A stretch of DNA of 64,000 nucleotides from Prevotella sp. E9-3 (GCF_022024015.1 NZ_CP091786.1:2976001-3040000), one strand, 5' to 3'; positions 1-8,842 are shown, numbered from the stretch's first letter. Numbers and translations are program-made. Notes: generated from the sequence alone by a model not told the origin.

Positions 1-1218
1 ATATCGAACACCGGCATTGACTATGAGATTTTCTTTAATGGAATAACGGTCAAAGACAAAGGCGCCCATAGCCAGTTGCTCGAAGTCAGGAATAATAAAT
101 CCCCAACCGGAACGGCGGTTGTGCTGATATTCAGCACTCACTCCGGCCTGCAATTCATGGTCACTGCCTAAAGAATGGCGCATCATCAGTTGTCCGGAAT
201 AGGTATTCTTATTAAACCGACGCTCCAAAGTTCCGTCAGGCTTGGGCATATAGCCATGCGACACAGGCTCTGAGCATTCCTCACGCAGGTTGTTCTGATA
301 GGCAAGGTTCAACTCTATAGAGCCATCAGCTTCCGACCACGACGTATGACTGAGCACTTTCAGGTGGTTCACCCACTGATAGGGCAGGTCGATATCCCGA
401 CGCGAGGAGTCGTAGTCTATGCCAGAAAGGCGCACTTCCAATCCATGTGCATTGGCAAAGAATCCACTCTTCGAGTAACTGTCCGAGATACGCAGATCGG
501 TATGGAAGTTATAGCCGGCAAAGCCCACCATCACACTTCCGTCACGTTCTTTTCCGGCAGTATTGCGCAGTCGGCCGTCCTTCAACCTTATCCAATAGGA
601 ATAATACTGAATACTGTCGGTAGGGACCTTGTAGTCGGCATAGTCTATAAAAGTGGCATGAGCACGGTAGAAGAACTTTCCGTGTCGCCCGCCCACCTTG
701 GCCGAGACACCCAACTGCTCGTTGTTGGAACGGCCAAAAAGTTGAACGGCGCCCTCAAACGGCTGTAGGGGCACATGATTGGTAAAGAGATTGAGCACCC
801 CCCCGATGGCATCGCTGCCATGAAGGAGGGCCGCTGGTCCTTTCACCACTTCCACACGGTCCACTGCAAACTGGTCTATCTCCAGTCCGTGGTCGTCGCC
901 CCACTGCTGTCCCTCGTGCTTCACACCGTCTTCAGCAACAGCCATACGGTTGAAGCCCAATCCGCGAATGGTTGGTTTCGACATGCCCGAACCGATGGTC
1001 ATCGCTTTCACGCCTGGAATACCTTCCAAGGTCTGCATCAGTGAGCCTGAAAAATTATCTTCCAAATACTCATGCCCCACCTGAACACTGTTCTGTGAGG
1101 TTTTCATTTGCTGCCGTTGACGTGCTGTACCCCTTACCTCCACATCCTGTATGGTAACAGTAGTGTCAGCAGGTTCATGCATCGACAATATGGCAGCAAA
1201 GCATAATAGTGATATCAT
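1..1218 (-). CDS. TonB-dependent outer-membrane receptor (ZnuD-like), C-terminus outside window
   Basis: Reading leftwards from ATG at 1218, an open frame runs off the window edge. The start of the protein has a short signal peptide (MISLLCFAAILSM) followed by a plug domain with TonB-receptor hallmarks: TIRGLG, RVEVVKGPAALLHGSDAIGG and a segment rich in His/Asp/Gln (KHEGQQWGDDHG). Beta-strand-rich barrel sequence follows. The His/Asp-rich plug segment resembles ZnuD-type zinc/heme receptors, so a divalent metal or metal chelate is my inferred substrate. No carboxypeptidase-like N-terminal extension is present, unlike SusC-type receptors. It starts 34 bp after the small Cys/His protein gene, so the two are probably one transcript. 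No strong promoter box lies directly before it. Family call is secure; the substrate is not. Confidence 0.9.
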   Translation of the reverse strand, partial: MISLLCFAAILSMHEPADTTVTIQDVEVRGTARQRQQMKTSQNSVQVGHEYLEDNFSGSLMQTLEGIPGVKAMTIGSGMSKPTIRGLGFNRMAVAEDGVKHEGQQWGDDHGLEIDQFAVDRVEVVKGPAALLHGSDAIGGVLNLFTNHVPLQPFEGAVQLFGRSNNEQLGVSAKVGGRHGKFFYRAHATFIDYADYKVPTDSIQYYSYWIRLKDGRLRNTAGKERDGSVMVGFAGYNFHTDLRISDSYSKSGFFANAHGLEVRLSGIDYDSSRRDIDLPYQWVNHLKVLSHTSWSEADGSIELNLAYQNNLREECSEPVSHGYMPKPDGTLERRFNKNTYSGQLMMRHSLGSDHELQAGVSAEYQHNRRSGWGFIIPDFEQLAMGAFVFDRYSIKENLIVNAGVRY

Positions 1219-1252
1219 GTATTGCCTTTTTCGTTATTTCCTAAATCATCAT

Positions 1253-1606
1253 TTAAAGAAAGAACGAAGGAGGCGCACGCAGACCGATGATGCCTCTTGA
1301 ACGCAGTTGGATAGCGGCACAAAAGGCGGCACGATACAAAGGAGTTTTTGTGAGTATGAACACGACCGCAGCAACGGCTACAGCCAAATAGTTGAATGTA
1401 AGAAACTGACAGAGCAGACAAACATGCTGTCCGCTGTCACCCGACGTGAGATGACCACCATGAGCCTGATGGTTCACGCACATCTCACAATCGTCAACTA
1501 TGTTCAAACTAGTAGGATGGACATGAAAAGACGCCAAGAGTACCATTGACAGATAGACTGCCAATAGAACCACAGCCGAAATATGTCGTCTTGCGTTTCT
1601 TTTCAC
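1253..1606 (-). CDS. small Cys/His-rich membrane protein (DUF2946-like), leaderless GTG start
   Basis: 117 aa with a basic N-terminus (MKRNARRH), a hydrophobic segment, a Cys/His region (CEMCVNHQAHGGHL, then CLLCQF), a second hydrophobic segment and a terminal LRAPPSFFL. A CxxC/His cluster followed by an R-x-P-P-like end recalls DUF2946 proteins, which are found beside metal genes; this is resemblance only. It lies directly upstream of the TonB receptor and is likely a metal-handling partner. The GTG start at 1606 is only 4 nt from the end of a TAACTTTG -7 box, so the transcript would begin at or next to the start codon. If that start is wrong, the next in-frame ATG is at 1549 and would lose half of the hydrophobic leader. 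Confidence 0.65.
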   Translation of the reverse strand: MKRNARRHISAVVLLAVYLSMVLLASFHVHPTSLNIVDDCEMCVNHQAHGGHLTSGDSGQHVCLLCQFLTFNYLAVAVAAVVFILTKTPLYRAAFCAAIQLRSRGIIGLRAPPSFFL

Positions 1607-1610
1607 GCTG

Positions 1611-1618
1611 CAAAGTTA
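1611..1618 (-). promoter_or_regulatory. -7 box (TAACTTTG) of the TonB receptor operon
   Basis: TAACTTTG on the minus strand. A TTTG lies 22 nt upstream at 1641-1644, overlapping the edge of the palindrome array, so the array sits at the -33 region and beyond. Confidence 0.65.
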
Positions 1619-1632
1619 CGACTAAAAAAATA

Positions 1633-1710
1633 TACTGAAACAAATTTTGGCCAAAATTTTAGAAATAATGGCCAAAATTGCGAGAATTTTGGCCAAAATT
1701 TATTTCAGTA
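1633..1710. repeat. Phased palindrome array A (TTGGCCAA type)
   Basis: Three units centred on GGCC at 1649-1652, 1670-1673 and 1691-1694, exactly 21 bp apart. The outer units are full AATTTTGGCCAAAATT palindromes; the middle one is the half form AATAATGGCCAAAATT. The flanks TACTGAAA (1633-1640) and TTTCAGTA (1703-1710) are inverted copies, so the whole block is nearly symmetric. It lies 3' of the S9 peptidase gene and overlaps the promoter of the divergent-side metal operon. It has stops and is noncoding. Confidence 0.9.
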
Positions 1711-1734
1711 TCAAAGTAAAAGTATTCTTACGCT

Positions 1735-4221
1735 TTAGAGATTCTTCTTCGGATAGAGCGCATCCCACCATGAAGAATCATCTTTTAACCACTTCTGAAA
1801 CCATGCCATCTGTGTAGCCAGCCATTTCTCACGTTTCTTATAGTCGGTGATGTGGTGGTTCTGCCCCTTCACTTCTACCAAAGCCACCTCACGTCCCAGG
1901 AGTTTCAAGGCTGTAAACATCTGCAGACTCTCTACGATGGGCACGTTGGTATCGTCGGTGCCATGCAACAGCAACAAGGGAGTATGAATCTTGTCGGCAT
2001 TGAACAGAGGCGACTGTTCTACGTATAACTGGCGATGGCTCCAAGGATAGCTGTTGGCCATGCTCACCTCGCTATAGTTATATCCCCAGTAGCCCTCACC
2101 CCAATAGCTGGTATGATTGGCAATACCGGCATGAGAAACAGCAGCGGCAAAGATGTCGGTAACGGTTTGCAGATACTGTGTCATAAAGCCACCATAGGAA
2201 GCGCCCATACAACCGATTTTTTCTTTGTTGATGAAGGGATGAGTCTCACAGATTTTCTTCGTTCCCTCAATAATATCGCCAGCAGGGGTTCCGCCAGGCA
2301 CTACCCCATTCACGGGAGCTCCACCGGCAGTATTCACATGGCGCGAGGCCCAATCCTGACCGAAGCCTGTAGCGCCACTGGGTTGAATGATGTATGCCAC
2401 ATAGCCCAGTGAGTTCCAATACTGTGGAGCATAAGGTGACTCAAAATAGCGACTGGTGGGCGAACAGCCACCGTAATAGTACACAATCATCGGATACTTC
2501 TTTGAAGCATCGAAATCTTTCGGCAGGTACAGACGGCCATAGACGGTGTCGCCTTTTGAATTGACGAAGTTCCAATCCTCACAGGTGCCCAGCTCAGCAT
2601 CGCCCAACACTGTCTTTCCATCAAAGAAACGCACTTGCTTCATGGCTGTCTTTCCGGGCTTAGCATGGATATAGGCCACATAGGCAGAGGCAGGAGCCAA
2701 GGTCTCGTAGCTGAGATAGGCCAGTACACGGCTTTGAGCAGCTAAATCCATACGATAGACATTGTCGCCGTTGGTCTCAAGACGTACTATCTGACCATTG
2801 GCCGGATTGAGTTGATAGAGATGAACAAAGTCACGATTCTCGGCTGTGAAATAAATCATGCCATCCGTGCGCGACCAGTCAACATTGCTCACCGATGGAT
2901 CGAAATCCTTGGTGAGAGGAGTGACCTTCTTTGAAGCAATATCATAGAGGAACAACTCGTTTTCGGTCATACTGGGTGTAATACTCTCTGGCAACTGACA
3001 ACCTATACGGTTGAAAGCCTCGGGATTACCGGTAAAAAGCACTTGCTTAGCATCGGCAGAGAAAGTGGCACCACCCAGAAATTCGGCAGCTGCCAGCAGG
3101 GTATCGACCTTCCACGTGCCTACCTCCATCACCAGATAGTCGGTAACGGTAGTGGGGCGTTTCTCAAGGCGCGAGCGTGAGGTGCCGACAAGCAGTTTGG
3201 TGCCATCCTGCGAGATATCAAGCAGATACTGACCACGATGACCGAAGGTGATGCGCTGGCTAATGCCCGACTTCAAATCGTAGTAGGTCAAATAGCCGCG
3301 ATTGCGCCATCCGGGCTGACGGTCGTCCATCTCCAACACCTGGAACACCTCTTCATCTTCTTTCGGTCCTTCATCCTCGGACGATATGATGAGAAACTCC
3401 TCAGTGGGACTGACGGTATAGCCGCCACGAGGCAGATCATAAGCCATACGAGTACGCTCACCGCTACGGGCATCAACTCTATAGAGCACTCGTTTGTCGG
3501 CTTCCCACACCTCTTCTATATATGCACACGCGCGAGGCAGCCAACGAACATTCTGTGACGGGCGTCCCAACAACTGTTGCGTTTTCACATCACGCAATTC
3601 ATATTCCCAACGGTCTTTTCCCCCACGTTCAGTGGTCTGAAAAACGAGCAGCGCAACGGTACCATCAGCCGAAAGCGAGATATTACGTACACGACGCCCG
3701 TCGGTCAAATCGTGAACCATGTAGGGGTGTTTCTTGCTAAGGGTATAGTCAACAGCCTGCTGGGCATCCAACACAACTTTTACCGAATCGGTATCTTTAG
3801 GTTCTGCCAGGAATTTGATGGCCACGGTGTGATGATCGGGCGAAAGCTTCAGTTCGCCGCCAGCCTCAACACCATCAACGAACACCTTGTAATGCTTCGG
3901 ACCCTTTACTTCCATCTTCATCGTCTGATAGCTGGAGTTGTTCAGAAAGAAACTCAACACGCCCACACTCTTCGTATCGGGAAGTGAGGGCAACAGGGGC
4001 GATTCCCAAACAGATGATTGAGTCGTCTCGTTCAGTCCAAGTGTATTCAATAAGGAACCTTCGTCAAACTTTTGTCCCTTTACATCAACACTATCAGAAA
4101 CAAATGGAGTAGAGACTGCATAGGGACCTGTAAGATTAAAACGGTTGACCTCTGTCTTCTGCTGTGAAAATGCCGAAATAGGCAAGGACAGCAATGCAAA
4201 AAGAAAAATGTTCTTAGTCAT
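1735..4221 (-). CDS. S9-family prolyl oligopeptidase-like serine peptidase, secreted
   Basis: 828 aa. The signal peptide (MTKNIFLFALLSLPISAFS) implies export to the periplasm or surface. Residues about 170-560 are repeat-rich beta-propeller sequence. The C-terminal alpha/beta-hydrolase domain carries the nucleophile motif GASYGG (Ser675), an acid motif HGTDDTNVP and the histidine motif GQNHHIT, in the usual Ser-Asp-His order of S9 peptidases. Expected role is removal of short peptides from proteins or oligopeptides. A second S9 enzyme is encoded at 10365-12566 but differs in sequence and acid motif. The gene stands alone with its own promoter 21 bp upstream. Family assignment is firm; specificity (DPP, acyl-aminoacyl or oligopeptidase) cannot be set from sequence. 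Confidence 0.93.
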   Translation of the reverse strand: MTKNIFLFALLSLPISAFSQQKTEVNRFNLTGPYAVSTPFVSDSVDVKGQKFDEGSLLNTLGLNETTQSSVWESPLLPSLPDTKSVGVLSFFLNNSSYQTMKMEVKGPKHYKVFVDGVEAGGELKLSPDHHTVAIKFLAEPKDTDSVKVVLDAQQAVDYTLSKKHPYMVHDLTDGRRVRNISLSADGTVALLVFQTTERGGKDRWEYELRDVKTQQLLGRPSQNVRWLPRACAYIEEVWEADKRVLYRVDARSGERTRMAYDLPRGGYTVSPTEEFLIISSEDEGPKEDEEVFQVLEMDDRQPGWRNRGYLTYYDLKSGISQRITFGHRGQYLLDISQDGTKLLVGTSRSRLEKRPTTVTDYLVMEVGTWKVDTLLAAAEFLGGATFSADAKQVLFTGNPEAFNRIGCQLPESITPSMTENELFLYDIASKKVTPLTKDFDPSVSNVDWSRTDGMIYFTAENRDFVHLYQLNPANGQIVRLETNGDNVYRMDLAAQSRVLAYLSYETLAPASAYVAYIHAKPGKTAMKQVRFFDGKTVLGDAELGTCEDWNFVNSKGDTVYGRLYLPKDFDASKKYPMIVYYYGGCSPTSRYFESPYAPQYWNSLGYVAYIIQPSGATGFGQDWASRHVNTAGGAPVNGVVPGGTPAGDIIEGTKKICETHPFINKEKIGCMGASYGGFMTQYLQTVTDIFAAAVSHAGIANHTSYWGEGYWGYNYSEVSMANSYPWSHRQLYVEQSPLFNADKIHTPLLLLHGTDDTNVPIVESLQMFTALKLLGREVALVEVKGQNHHITDYKKREKWLATQMAWFQKWLKDDSSWWDALYPKKNL

Positions 4222-4241
4222 ATTAATAAGAATTTAAAGCG

Positions 4242-4249
4242 CAAAGTTA
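4242..4249 (-). promoter_or_regulatory. -7 box (TAACTTTG) of the S9 peptidase gene
   Basis: TAACTTTG on the minus strand, 20 nt before the ATG at 4221, giving a leader of roughly 15 nt. Confidence 0.7.
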
Positions 4250-4284
4250 AGCAATTTATGATTAACAGAACATGTTTTACGTAT

Positions 4285-4342
4285 AATTATAGCTATAATT
4301 TCTCAAATTTTAGCTATAATCTTCACAATTATAGCTATAATT
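4285..4342. repeat. Phased palindrome array B (ATAGCTAT type)
   Basis: Three units centred on AGCT at 4291-4294, 4312-4315 and 4333-4336, again exactly 21 bp apart. The outer units are AATTATAGCTATAATT; the middle unit is AATTTTAGCTATAATC. It sits between divergent promoters of the S9 peptidase and nrdD. The rest of 4343-4515 is AT-rich and I see no gene in it. Confidence 0.9.
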
Positions 4343-4515
4343 TATTGTAAGGGTATTCCTGCAAAGACGGAAAACAACAGCTATAACAGTGCAAAACAAT
4401 AAGTATTATTTCATAAAAATACAAGTTGTATTCTATCAAATTTTTCTGTTACACATTTTATACTTATTAACACAAAATTTTGAGTCATAAATATAACAAG
4501 AACGAATTATTTTTG

Positions 4516-4523
4516 TAACTTTG
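4516..4523 (+). promoter_or_regulatory. -7 box (TAACTTTG) of nrdD
   Basis: TAACTTTG 127 bp upstream of the nrdD ATG, giving a leader of about 120 nt that contains a strong hairpin. Confidence 0.7.
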
Positions 4524-4542
4524 CAAACGAAAAAGTTACCCA

Positions 4543-4588
4543 TTTTGGAAAACTTTTTCAAAACCAAAACCAAAAAAGTTTTCCAAAA
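4543..4588 (+). promoter_or_regulatory. Perfect 16-bp hairpin in the nrdD leader
   Basis: TTTTGGAAAACTTTTT (4543-4558) pairs without mismatch with AAAAAGTTTTCCAAAA (4573-4588) around a 14-nt loop made of AAACC repeats. No U-run follows, so it is not a standard terminator. It may be an operator or an RNA control element; the ligand is unknown. Confidence 0.6.
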
Positions 4589-4650
4589 CAGACAACCTAA
4601 GACCTAAAAAATAGCTCTAAAAAAAAATAAGACAGTAGCAAACTATAACA

Positions 4651-6750
4651 ATGGAAATTAAGAATTTCACCATCACTAAGCGCGATGGATCAAAAGATCG
4701 CTTCTCGCTTGACAAAATTATGAATGCCATCATCAAGGCATTCCAGAGTGTTGACGAACCCTCCGACTTGGGCACAATCTCGAAAATCCTGAGCCACTTG
4801 GATATCCACGAAGGTATCAAGGTTGAGGATATTCAGAACCAGGTAGAGGAGGCGCTGATGCGCGAAGGCTTCTTTAAAGTAGCCAAGTCGTTCATTCTTT
4901 ATCGTCAGGAACATACAGAAGACCGTGAGACACTGGAAAAGATGATGTTCCTTTCAGAGTACATGGAATCAGTGAACGCTGCCACTGGCTCAAAATATGA
5001 TGCCAACGCCAACGTTGAGCACAAAAACATTGCCACACTCATTGGTGAACTTCCAAAGTCAAACTTCATCCGTTTGAACCGCCGTTTGCTGACAGAACGT
5101 ATCAAGAAAATGTATGGCAAGCAGTTGGCCGACGAATATATTGACAAACTGACCCACCACTTTATATATAAGAACGACGAGACATCACTGGCCAACTACT
5201 GTGCCTCTATCACCATGTACCCCTGGCTCATTGGCGGAACACTATCCATCGGCGGCAACTCTACCGCTCCCACCAACCTGAAGTCATACTGCGGCGGTTT
5301 CGTGAACATGGTGTTCATGGTCAGCTCGATGCTGAGCGGAGCTTGCGCCACACCGGAATTCCTGATGTACATGAACTACTTCATTGGCAAGGAATTCGGA
5401 ACAGACTACTGGAAAGATGCCGACAAAGTGGTGGATCTCTCCAACAAGCACCGCACACTGGACAAGGTAATCACCGACTACTTTGAGCAGATTGTATATA
5501 CCTTAAACCAGCCTACTGGCGCACGCAACTATCAGGCTGTGTTCTGGAACGTGGCCTACTACGACAAGTACTATTTCAAGAGCATCTTCGGCGAGTTCTA
5601 CTTCCCCGACGGCACTCAGCCCGACTGGGAAAGCCTGTCCTGGCTGCAGAAGCGTTTCATGAAGTGGTTCAACAAGGAGCGTACAAAGACTATGCTCACC
5701 TTCCCTGTGGAGACCATGGCATTGCTTACCGACAAAGACGGCAACTGCCTTGACGAAGAGTGGGGCGACTTCACTGCCGAGATGTATGCAGAAGGACACT
5801 CTTTCTTCACCTATATGAGCGACAATGCCGACTCGCTGTCGAGCTGCTGTCGTCTACGCAATGAGATTACCGACAATGGTTTCTCATACACTTTGGGAGC
5901 CGGTGGCGTTAGTACAGGCTCAAAGAGTGTGCTGACCATCAACCTGAACCGTTGCATCCAGTATGCTGTGAACCACAAATTGGACTATCTGGAATATCTG
6001 GGTACCATCATCGACTTGTGCCACAAGGTTCAGATAGCCTACAACGAGAATCTGAAGGAGCTGCAGGAACATGGCATGCTGCCACTTTTCGACGCCGGCT
6101 ATATCAACATCAATCGTCAGTACCTCACTATCGGTATCAACGGACTTGTGGAAGCTGCCGAGTTCATGGGACTGAAGATTACTCCCAACGACGAATATCA
6201 GAAATTCGTTCAGGGCATCCTGGGCCTCATTGAGAAATACAACAAGCAGTATCGCACCAAGGAGCTGATGTTCAACTGCGAGATGATTCCTGCCGAGAAC
6301 GTAGGTGTGAAGCATGCCAAGTGGGACCGCGAAGACGGATATTTCGTTCCACGCGACTGTTACAACAGCTATTTCTATGTGGTAGAAGACGATTCACTCA
6401 CCGTGATCGACAAGTTCAAACTGCACGGACGTCCATACATTGAACACCTCACTGGCGGCTCGGCCCTGCATATGAACCTAGAGGAGCATCTGTCGAAAGA
6501 ACAGTACAAGCACCTGCTGAAGGTGGCTGCACAGGAAGGCTGCAACTATTTCACCTTCAATATTCCCAACACGGTGTGCAACGACTGCGGACATATCGAC
6601 AAGCGCTATCTGAAGGAATGCCCCCACTGCCATTCAAAGAATGTGGACTACCTGACACGCATCATCGGCTATCTGAAGCGAGTAAGCAACTTCTCAAAGC
6701 CACGTCAGGAAGAAGCAGCGAGAAGATTCTATGCAACCATGGAAAAATGA
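4651..6750 (+). CDS. nrdD: Anaerobic ribonucleoside-triphosphate reductase, large subunit
   Basis: 699 aa, normal length for class III ribonucleotide reductase, which makes dNTPs from NTPs without oxygen using a glycyl radical. An N-terminal ATP-cone (about residues 1-95, starting FTITKRDGSKDRFSL) gives allosteric overall activity control. The C-terminus shows the Cys4 zinc site (CNDCGH and CPHC) and the radical-loop motif RIIGYL with the glycine near residue 673. It is followed by its activase nrdG. The long leader with a 16-bp hairpin suggests control before or during early elongation. Presence of this pair fits an obligate anaerobe. Confidence 0.98.
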   Translation: MEIKNFTITKRDGSKDRFSLDKIMNAIIKAFQSVDEPSDLGTISKILSHLDIHEGIKVEDIQNQVEEALMREGFFKVAKSFILYRQEHTEDRETLEKMMFLSEYMESVNAATGSKYDANANVEHKNIATLIGELPKSNFIRLNRRLLTERIKKMYGKQLADEYIDKLTHHFIYKNDETSLANYCASITMYPWLIGGTLSIGGNSTAPTNLKSYCGGFVNMVFMVSSMLSGACATPEFLMYMNYFIGKEFGTDYWKDADKVVDLSNKHRTLDKVITDYFEQIVYTLNQPTGARNYQAVFWNVAYYDKYYFKSIFGEFYFPDGTQPDWESLSWLQKRFMKWFNKERTKTMLTFPVETMALLTDKDGNCLDEEWGDFTAEMYAEGHSFFTYMSDNADSLSSCCRLRNEITDNGFSYTLGAGGVSTGSKSVLTINLNRCIQYAVNHKLDYLEYLGTIIDLCHKVQIAYNENLKELQEHGMLPLFDAGYININRQYLTIGINGLVEAAEFMGLKITPNDEYQKFVQGILGLIEKYNKQYRTKELMFNCEMIPAENVGVKHAKWDREDGYFVPRDCYNSYFYVVEDDSLTVIDKFKLHGRPYIEHLTGGSALHMNLEEHLSKEQYKHLLKVAAQEGCNYFTFNIPNTVCNDCGHIDKRYLKECPHCHSKNVDYLTRIIGYLKRVSNFSKPRQEEAARRFYATMEK

Positions 6751-6756
6751 CTTTTT

Positions 6757-6881
6757 TAGTGTAGAGTTGAGAGTTGAGAGTGTAGAGTTTGCTACCGCTC
6801 CGCAGGACACTTTACAATAAAATCCAATAAAAAACCAGAGCGGTAGCAAACTCTACACTCTGCACTCTACACTCTACACTA
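6757..6881. repeat. 44-bp imperfect inverted repeat between nrdD and nrdG
   Basis: Left arm 6757-6800 and right arm 6838-6881 match as inverted repeats at about 40 of 44 positions, with a perfect 24-bp inner stem (6777-6800 with 6838-6861) and a 37-nt loop. The outer part is built from short GTAGAG/TTGAGAG tandem units. The folded RNA would lie inside the nrdDG message and could protect the nrdD mRNA or lower nrdG expression. Confidence 0.8.
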
Positions 6882-6896
6882 CAATTTGAAAGAACA

Positions 6897-7376
6897 ATGC
6901 TCAAATACGTTAATACAGGAATCGTTTTTCAGGAGATACCCGATGAAGTGACACTGGCAATTAATATTTCCAATTGCCCGTGTCGCTGCCCGGGGTGTCA
7001 CAGTCATTATCTTTGGGACGATATTGGCATGCCACTCAACACCGAGGCTATCGATGACTTTATTCAGCGCTACGGCAATGATATCACATGCCTGTCGTTT
7101 ATGGGCGGCGATGCCGATCCAAAAGGCGTATGCTTGCTGGCTGAATACATACACGAGGAATATCCGAATTTCAAGGTTGCCTGGTATAGCGGACGCCTGC
7201 GTGTCCCAGCCGGTATCACCAAGAATGATTTCGACTACATCAAGATTGGACCATACATCCGGCACTTAGGACCTCTCAACAATCCTACCACCAATCAGCG
7301 GCTTTACCGACAGCAAGAAGATGGTACATTCGAGGACATTACCTACCGGTTCTGGCAAAAACAAATGGCGCAGTAA
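6897..7376 (+). CDS. nrdG: Anaerobic ribonucleotide reductase activating protein (radical SAM)
   Basis: 159 aa, the usual NrdG size. The radical-SAM cluster motif is seen near residues 24-31 in NCPCRCPGCHSHYLW, giving C-x3-C-x2-C plus one extra cysteine. This enzyme uses a 4Fe-4S cluster and S-adenosylmethionine to place the glycyl radical on NrdD. It starts 146 bp after nrdD, separated by a large inverted repeat. Its last codons form the left arm of a strong terminator hairpin shared with the convergent kinase gene. Confidence 0.96.
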   Translation: MLKYVNTGIVFQEIPDEVTLAINISNCPCRCPGCHSHYLWDDIGMPLNTEAIDDFIQRYGNDITCLSFMGGDADPKGVCLLAEYIHEEYPNFKVAWYSGRLRVPAGITKNDFDYIKIGPYIRHLGPLNNPTTNQRLYRQQEDGTFEDITYRFWQKQMAQ

Positions 7377-7393
7377 TTGCGCCATTTGTTTTT
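7357..7393. terminator. Bidirectional terminator, nrdG / histidine kinase
   Basis: AAAAACAAATGGCGCA (7357-7372) pairs perfectly with TGCGCCATTTGTTTTT (7378-7393) around a 5-nt loop. T-runs appear on both strands. The left arm is nrdG coding sequence up to its stop. Confidence 0.88.
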
Positions 7394-7412
7394 TATCTAA
7401 CCTATCATTCCA

Positions 7413-8666
7413 TTATACTGGAATATCAAAGTAGAATGTAGATCCTTTACCCAATTCCGACTCTACGGTTACCGAAGCGCCCATACTATAAGCCAGTGTA
7501 CGGCAGGTGCTCAGGCCGAGGCCTGCGCCAGGAATAAACTCATCGACCTTGAAGAAGCGTTCAAAAATATTCTCATGGTTTTCGGGAGCGATTCCAATGC
7601 CCGTATCTCGTACCCAGATGCGCAACAAACCATCAGCAGGTGCATCAAAGCCTACAACAATACTGCCTTGGGAAGTGAACTTCACTGAATTAGACAACAG
7701 ATGACGCACCACATCAACCAAGCGACTACGGTCGGTTGTTATAGTCAGCGACGGCACTGCAAACTGAGTAGATAGAGTAATGCCACTAGGCACCTTTGGT
7801 ATAAACAGATCTACCACCTCGTTCAATGCGACAGCCAGATCGAATGCTGAAAGTACCAGTTCCTCCTTACCCGACTCAACCTTAGAAATGCTAACCACAT
7901 CATCAACAATGGTGAGCAGTTTCTGGGTATTCTCATTAATCAGGTCTATCAACATTTTACGCTCTTCAGCCTCTGTAATATCAGGCAATACACTTGTGAA
8001 GCCCACAATGGCATTCAACGGAGTACGTATCTCATGACTCATATTGGCAAGGAAGGCAGTCTTCAAACGGTCGCTTTCCTCTGCCCTGTAACGGGCTTCC
8101 ATCAAGGCTTTCTCCATCGCTTTGCGGTCGTCAATACGCTTGGATGTACCTACCACAACGGTCGGTTTTCCATCAACGCCACGTTCGGCCACCGTTGCAA
8201 ACGACTCTTCCCAATACACTTTGTCAGTGTTCGGAATCCTCACTCGATACTCTTCATGATATTCCTCCGTTTTTCCCTCGCAAAGGTCCTGAAGCGAACG
8301 GGCTACACGTGGACCGTCTTGCTCGTGCAACATACCCACATTCTTGTCCATAGCGCCATCGACTACCGAGGCTTCTGCAATCCAGTCATTGGCACGCACA
8401 CGAAAATCATTGTCATAGGTGAGGTTCATTGTCGACACATCTAAGTGCCAGGTACCGATGCGCAGGGCTTTCAACACGAATTCGTTCAGCACATTATGGT
8501 CTTTCACCTTTTCAAACTGCTGAACATCTTTTGCCAGTTCACGACCAATTCTTCTCTGCCAAATCAAAAGAAAAATCAATGCCAAGAGCAGTATGACCAA
8601 CAATGCCCATGTGAGGATATCTGAAAGCAACGAATGTTGCGCTGCGTACAAAAAAATTGCTAACAT
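7413..8666 (-). CDS. PAS-domain sensor histidine kinase, orphan
   Basis: 417 aa. A single membrane segment near residues 15-35 (WALLVILLLALIFLLIW) is followed by a PAS/PAC region (about 55-190), a dimerisation/phosphoacceptor box with NMSHEIRTPLNAIVGF (His211) and an ATPase domain with N box (HLLSNSVKF), G1 box (DTGIGIAPENHENIFERFFK) and G2 box (GAGLGLS). There is almost no periplasmic part, so it probably senses a cytoplasmic or membrane signal through PAS. No response regulator gene is adjacent. It is convergent with nrdG and divergent from the rlmL-like gene with its own promoter. Confidence 0.93.
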   Translation of the reverse strand: MLAIFLYAAQHSLLSDILTWALLVILLLALIFLLIWQRRIGRELAKDVQQFEKVKDHNVLNEFVLKALRIGTWHLDVSTMNLTYDNDFRVRANDWIAEASVVDGAMDKNVGMLHEQDGPRVARSLQDLCEGKTEEYHEEYRVRIPNTDKVYWEESFATVAERGVDGKPTVVVGTSKRIDDRKAMEKALMEARYRAEESDRLKTAFLANMSHEIRTPLNAIVGFTSVLPDITEAEERKMLIDLINENTQKLLTIVDDVVSISKVESGKEELVLSAFDLAVALNEVVDLFIPKVPSGITLSTQFAVPSLTITTDRSRLVDVVRHLLSNSVKFTSQGSIVVGFDAPADGLLRIWVRDTGIGIAPENHENIFERFFKVDEFIPGAGLGLSTCRTLAYSMGASVTVESELGKGSTFYFDIPV

Positions 8667-8707
8667 TGTTTTAGTTATAGTTTAGGCAAATAAAACTTGA
8701 TTGAGTG

Positions 8708-8715
8708 CAAATATA
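8708..8715 (-). promoter_or_regulatory. -7 box (TATATTTG) of the histidine kinase gene
   Basis: TATATTTG on the minus strand, 41 nt before the kinase ATG. Confidence 0.6.
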
Positions 8716-8787
8716 CAAAAAAAATATAAACACATAGCGACTGGAATCGTTTTTTTTCTTAAAAAGCGATGAATAATTAAGAATAAT

Positions 8788-8818
8788 TTTGTATTTCGTT
8801 GCAATTAGCGTATCTTTG
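8788..8818 (+). promoter_or_regulatory. Promoter of the RlmL-like methyltransferase gene
   Basis: TTTG (8788-8791), 19 nt, then TATCTTTG (8811-8818), with the ATG 24 nt further on. This is the canonical Bacteroidetes arrangement. Confidence 0.78.
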
Positions 8819-8842
8819 CACTCGATAATTCTTTTATTTTAG

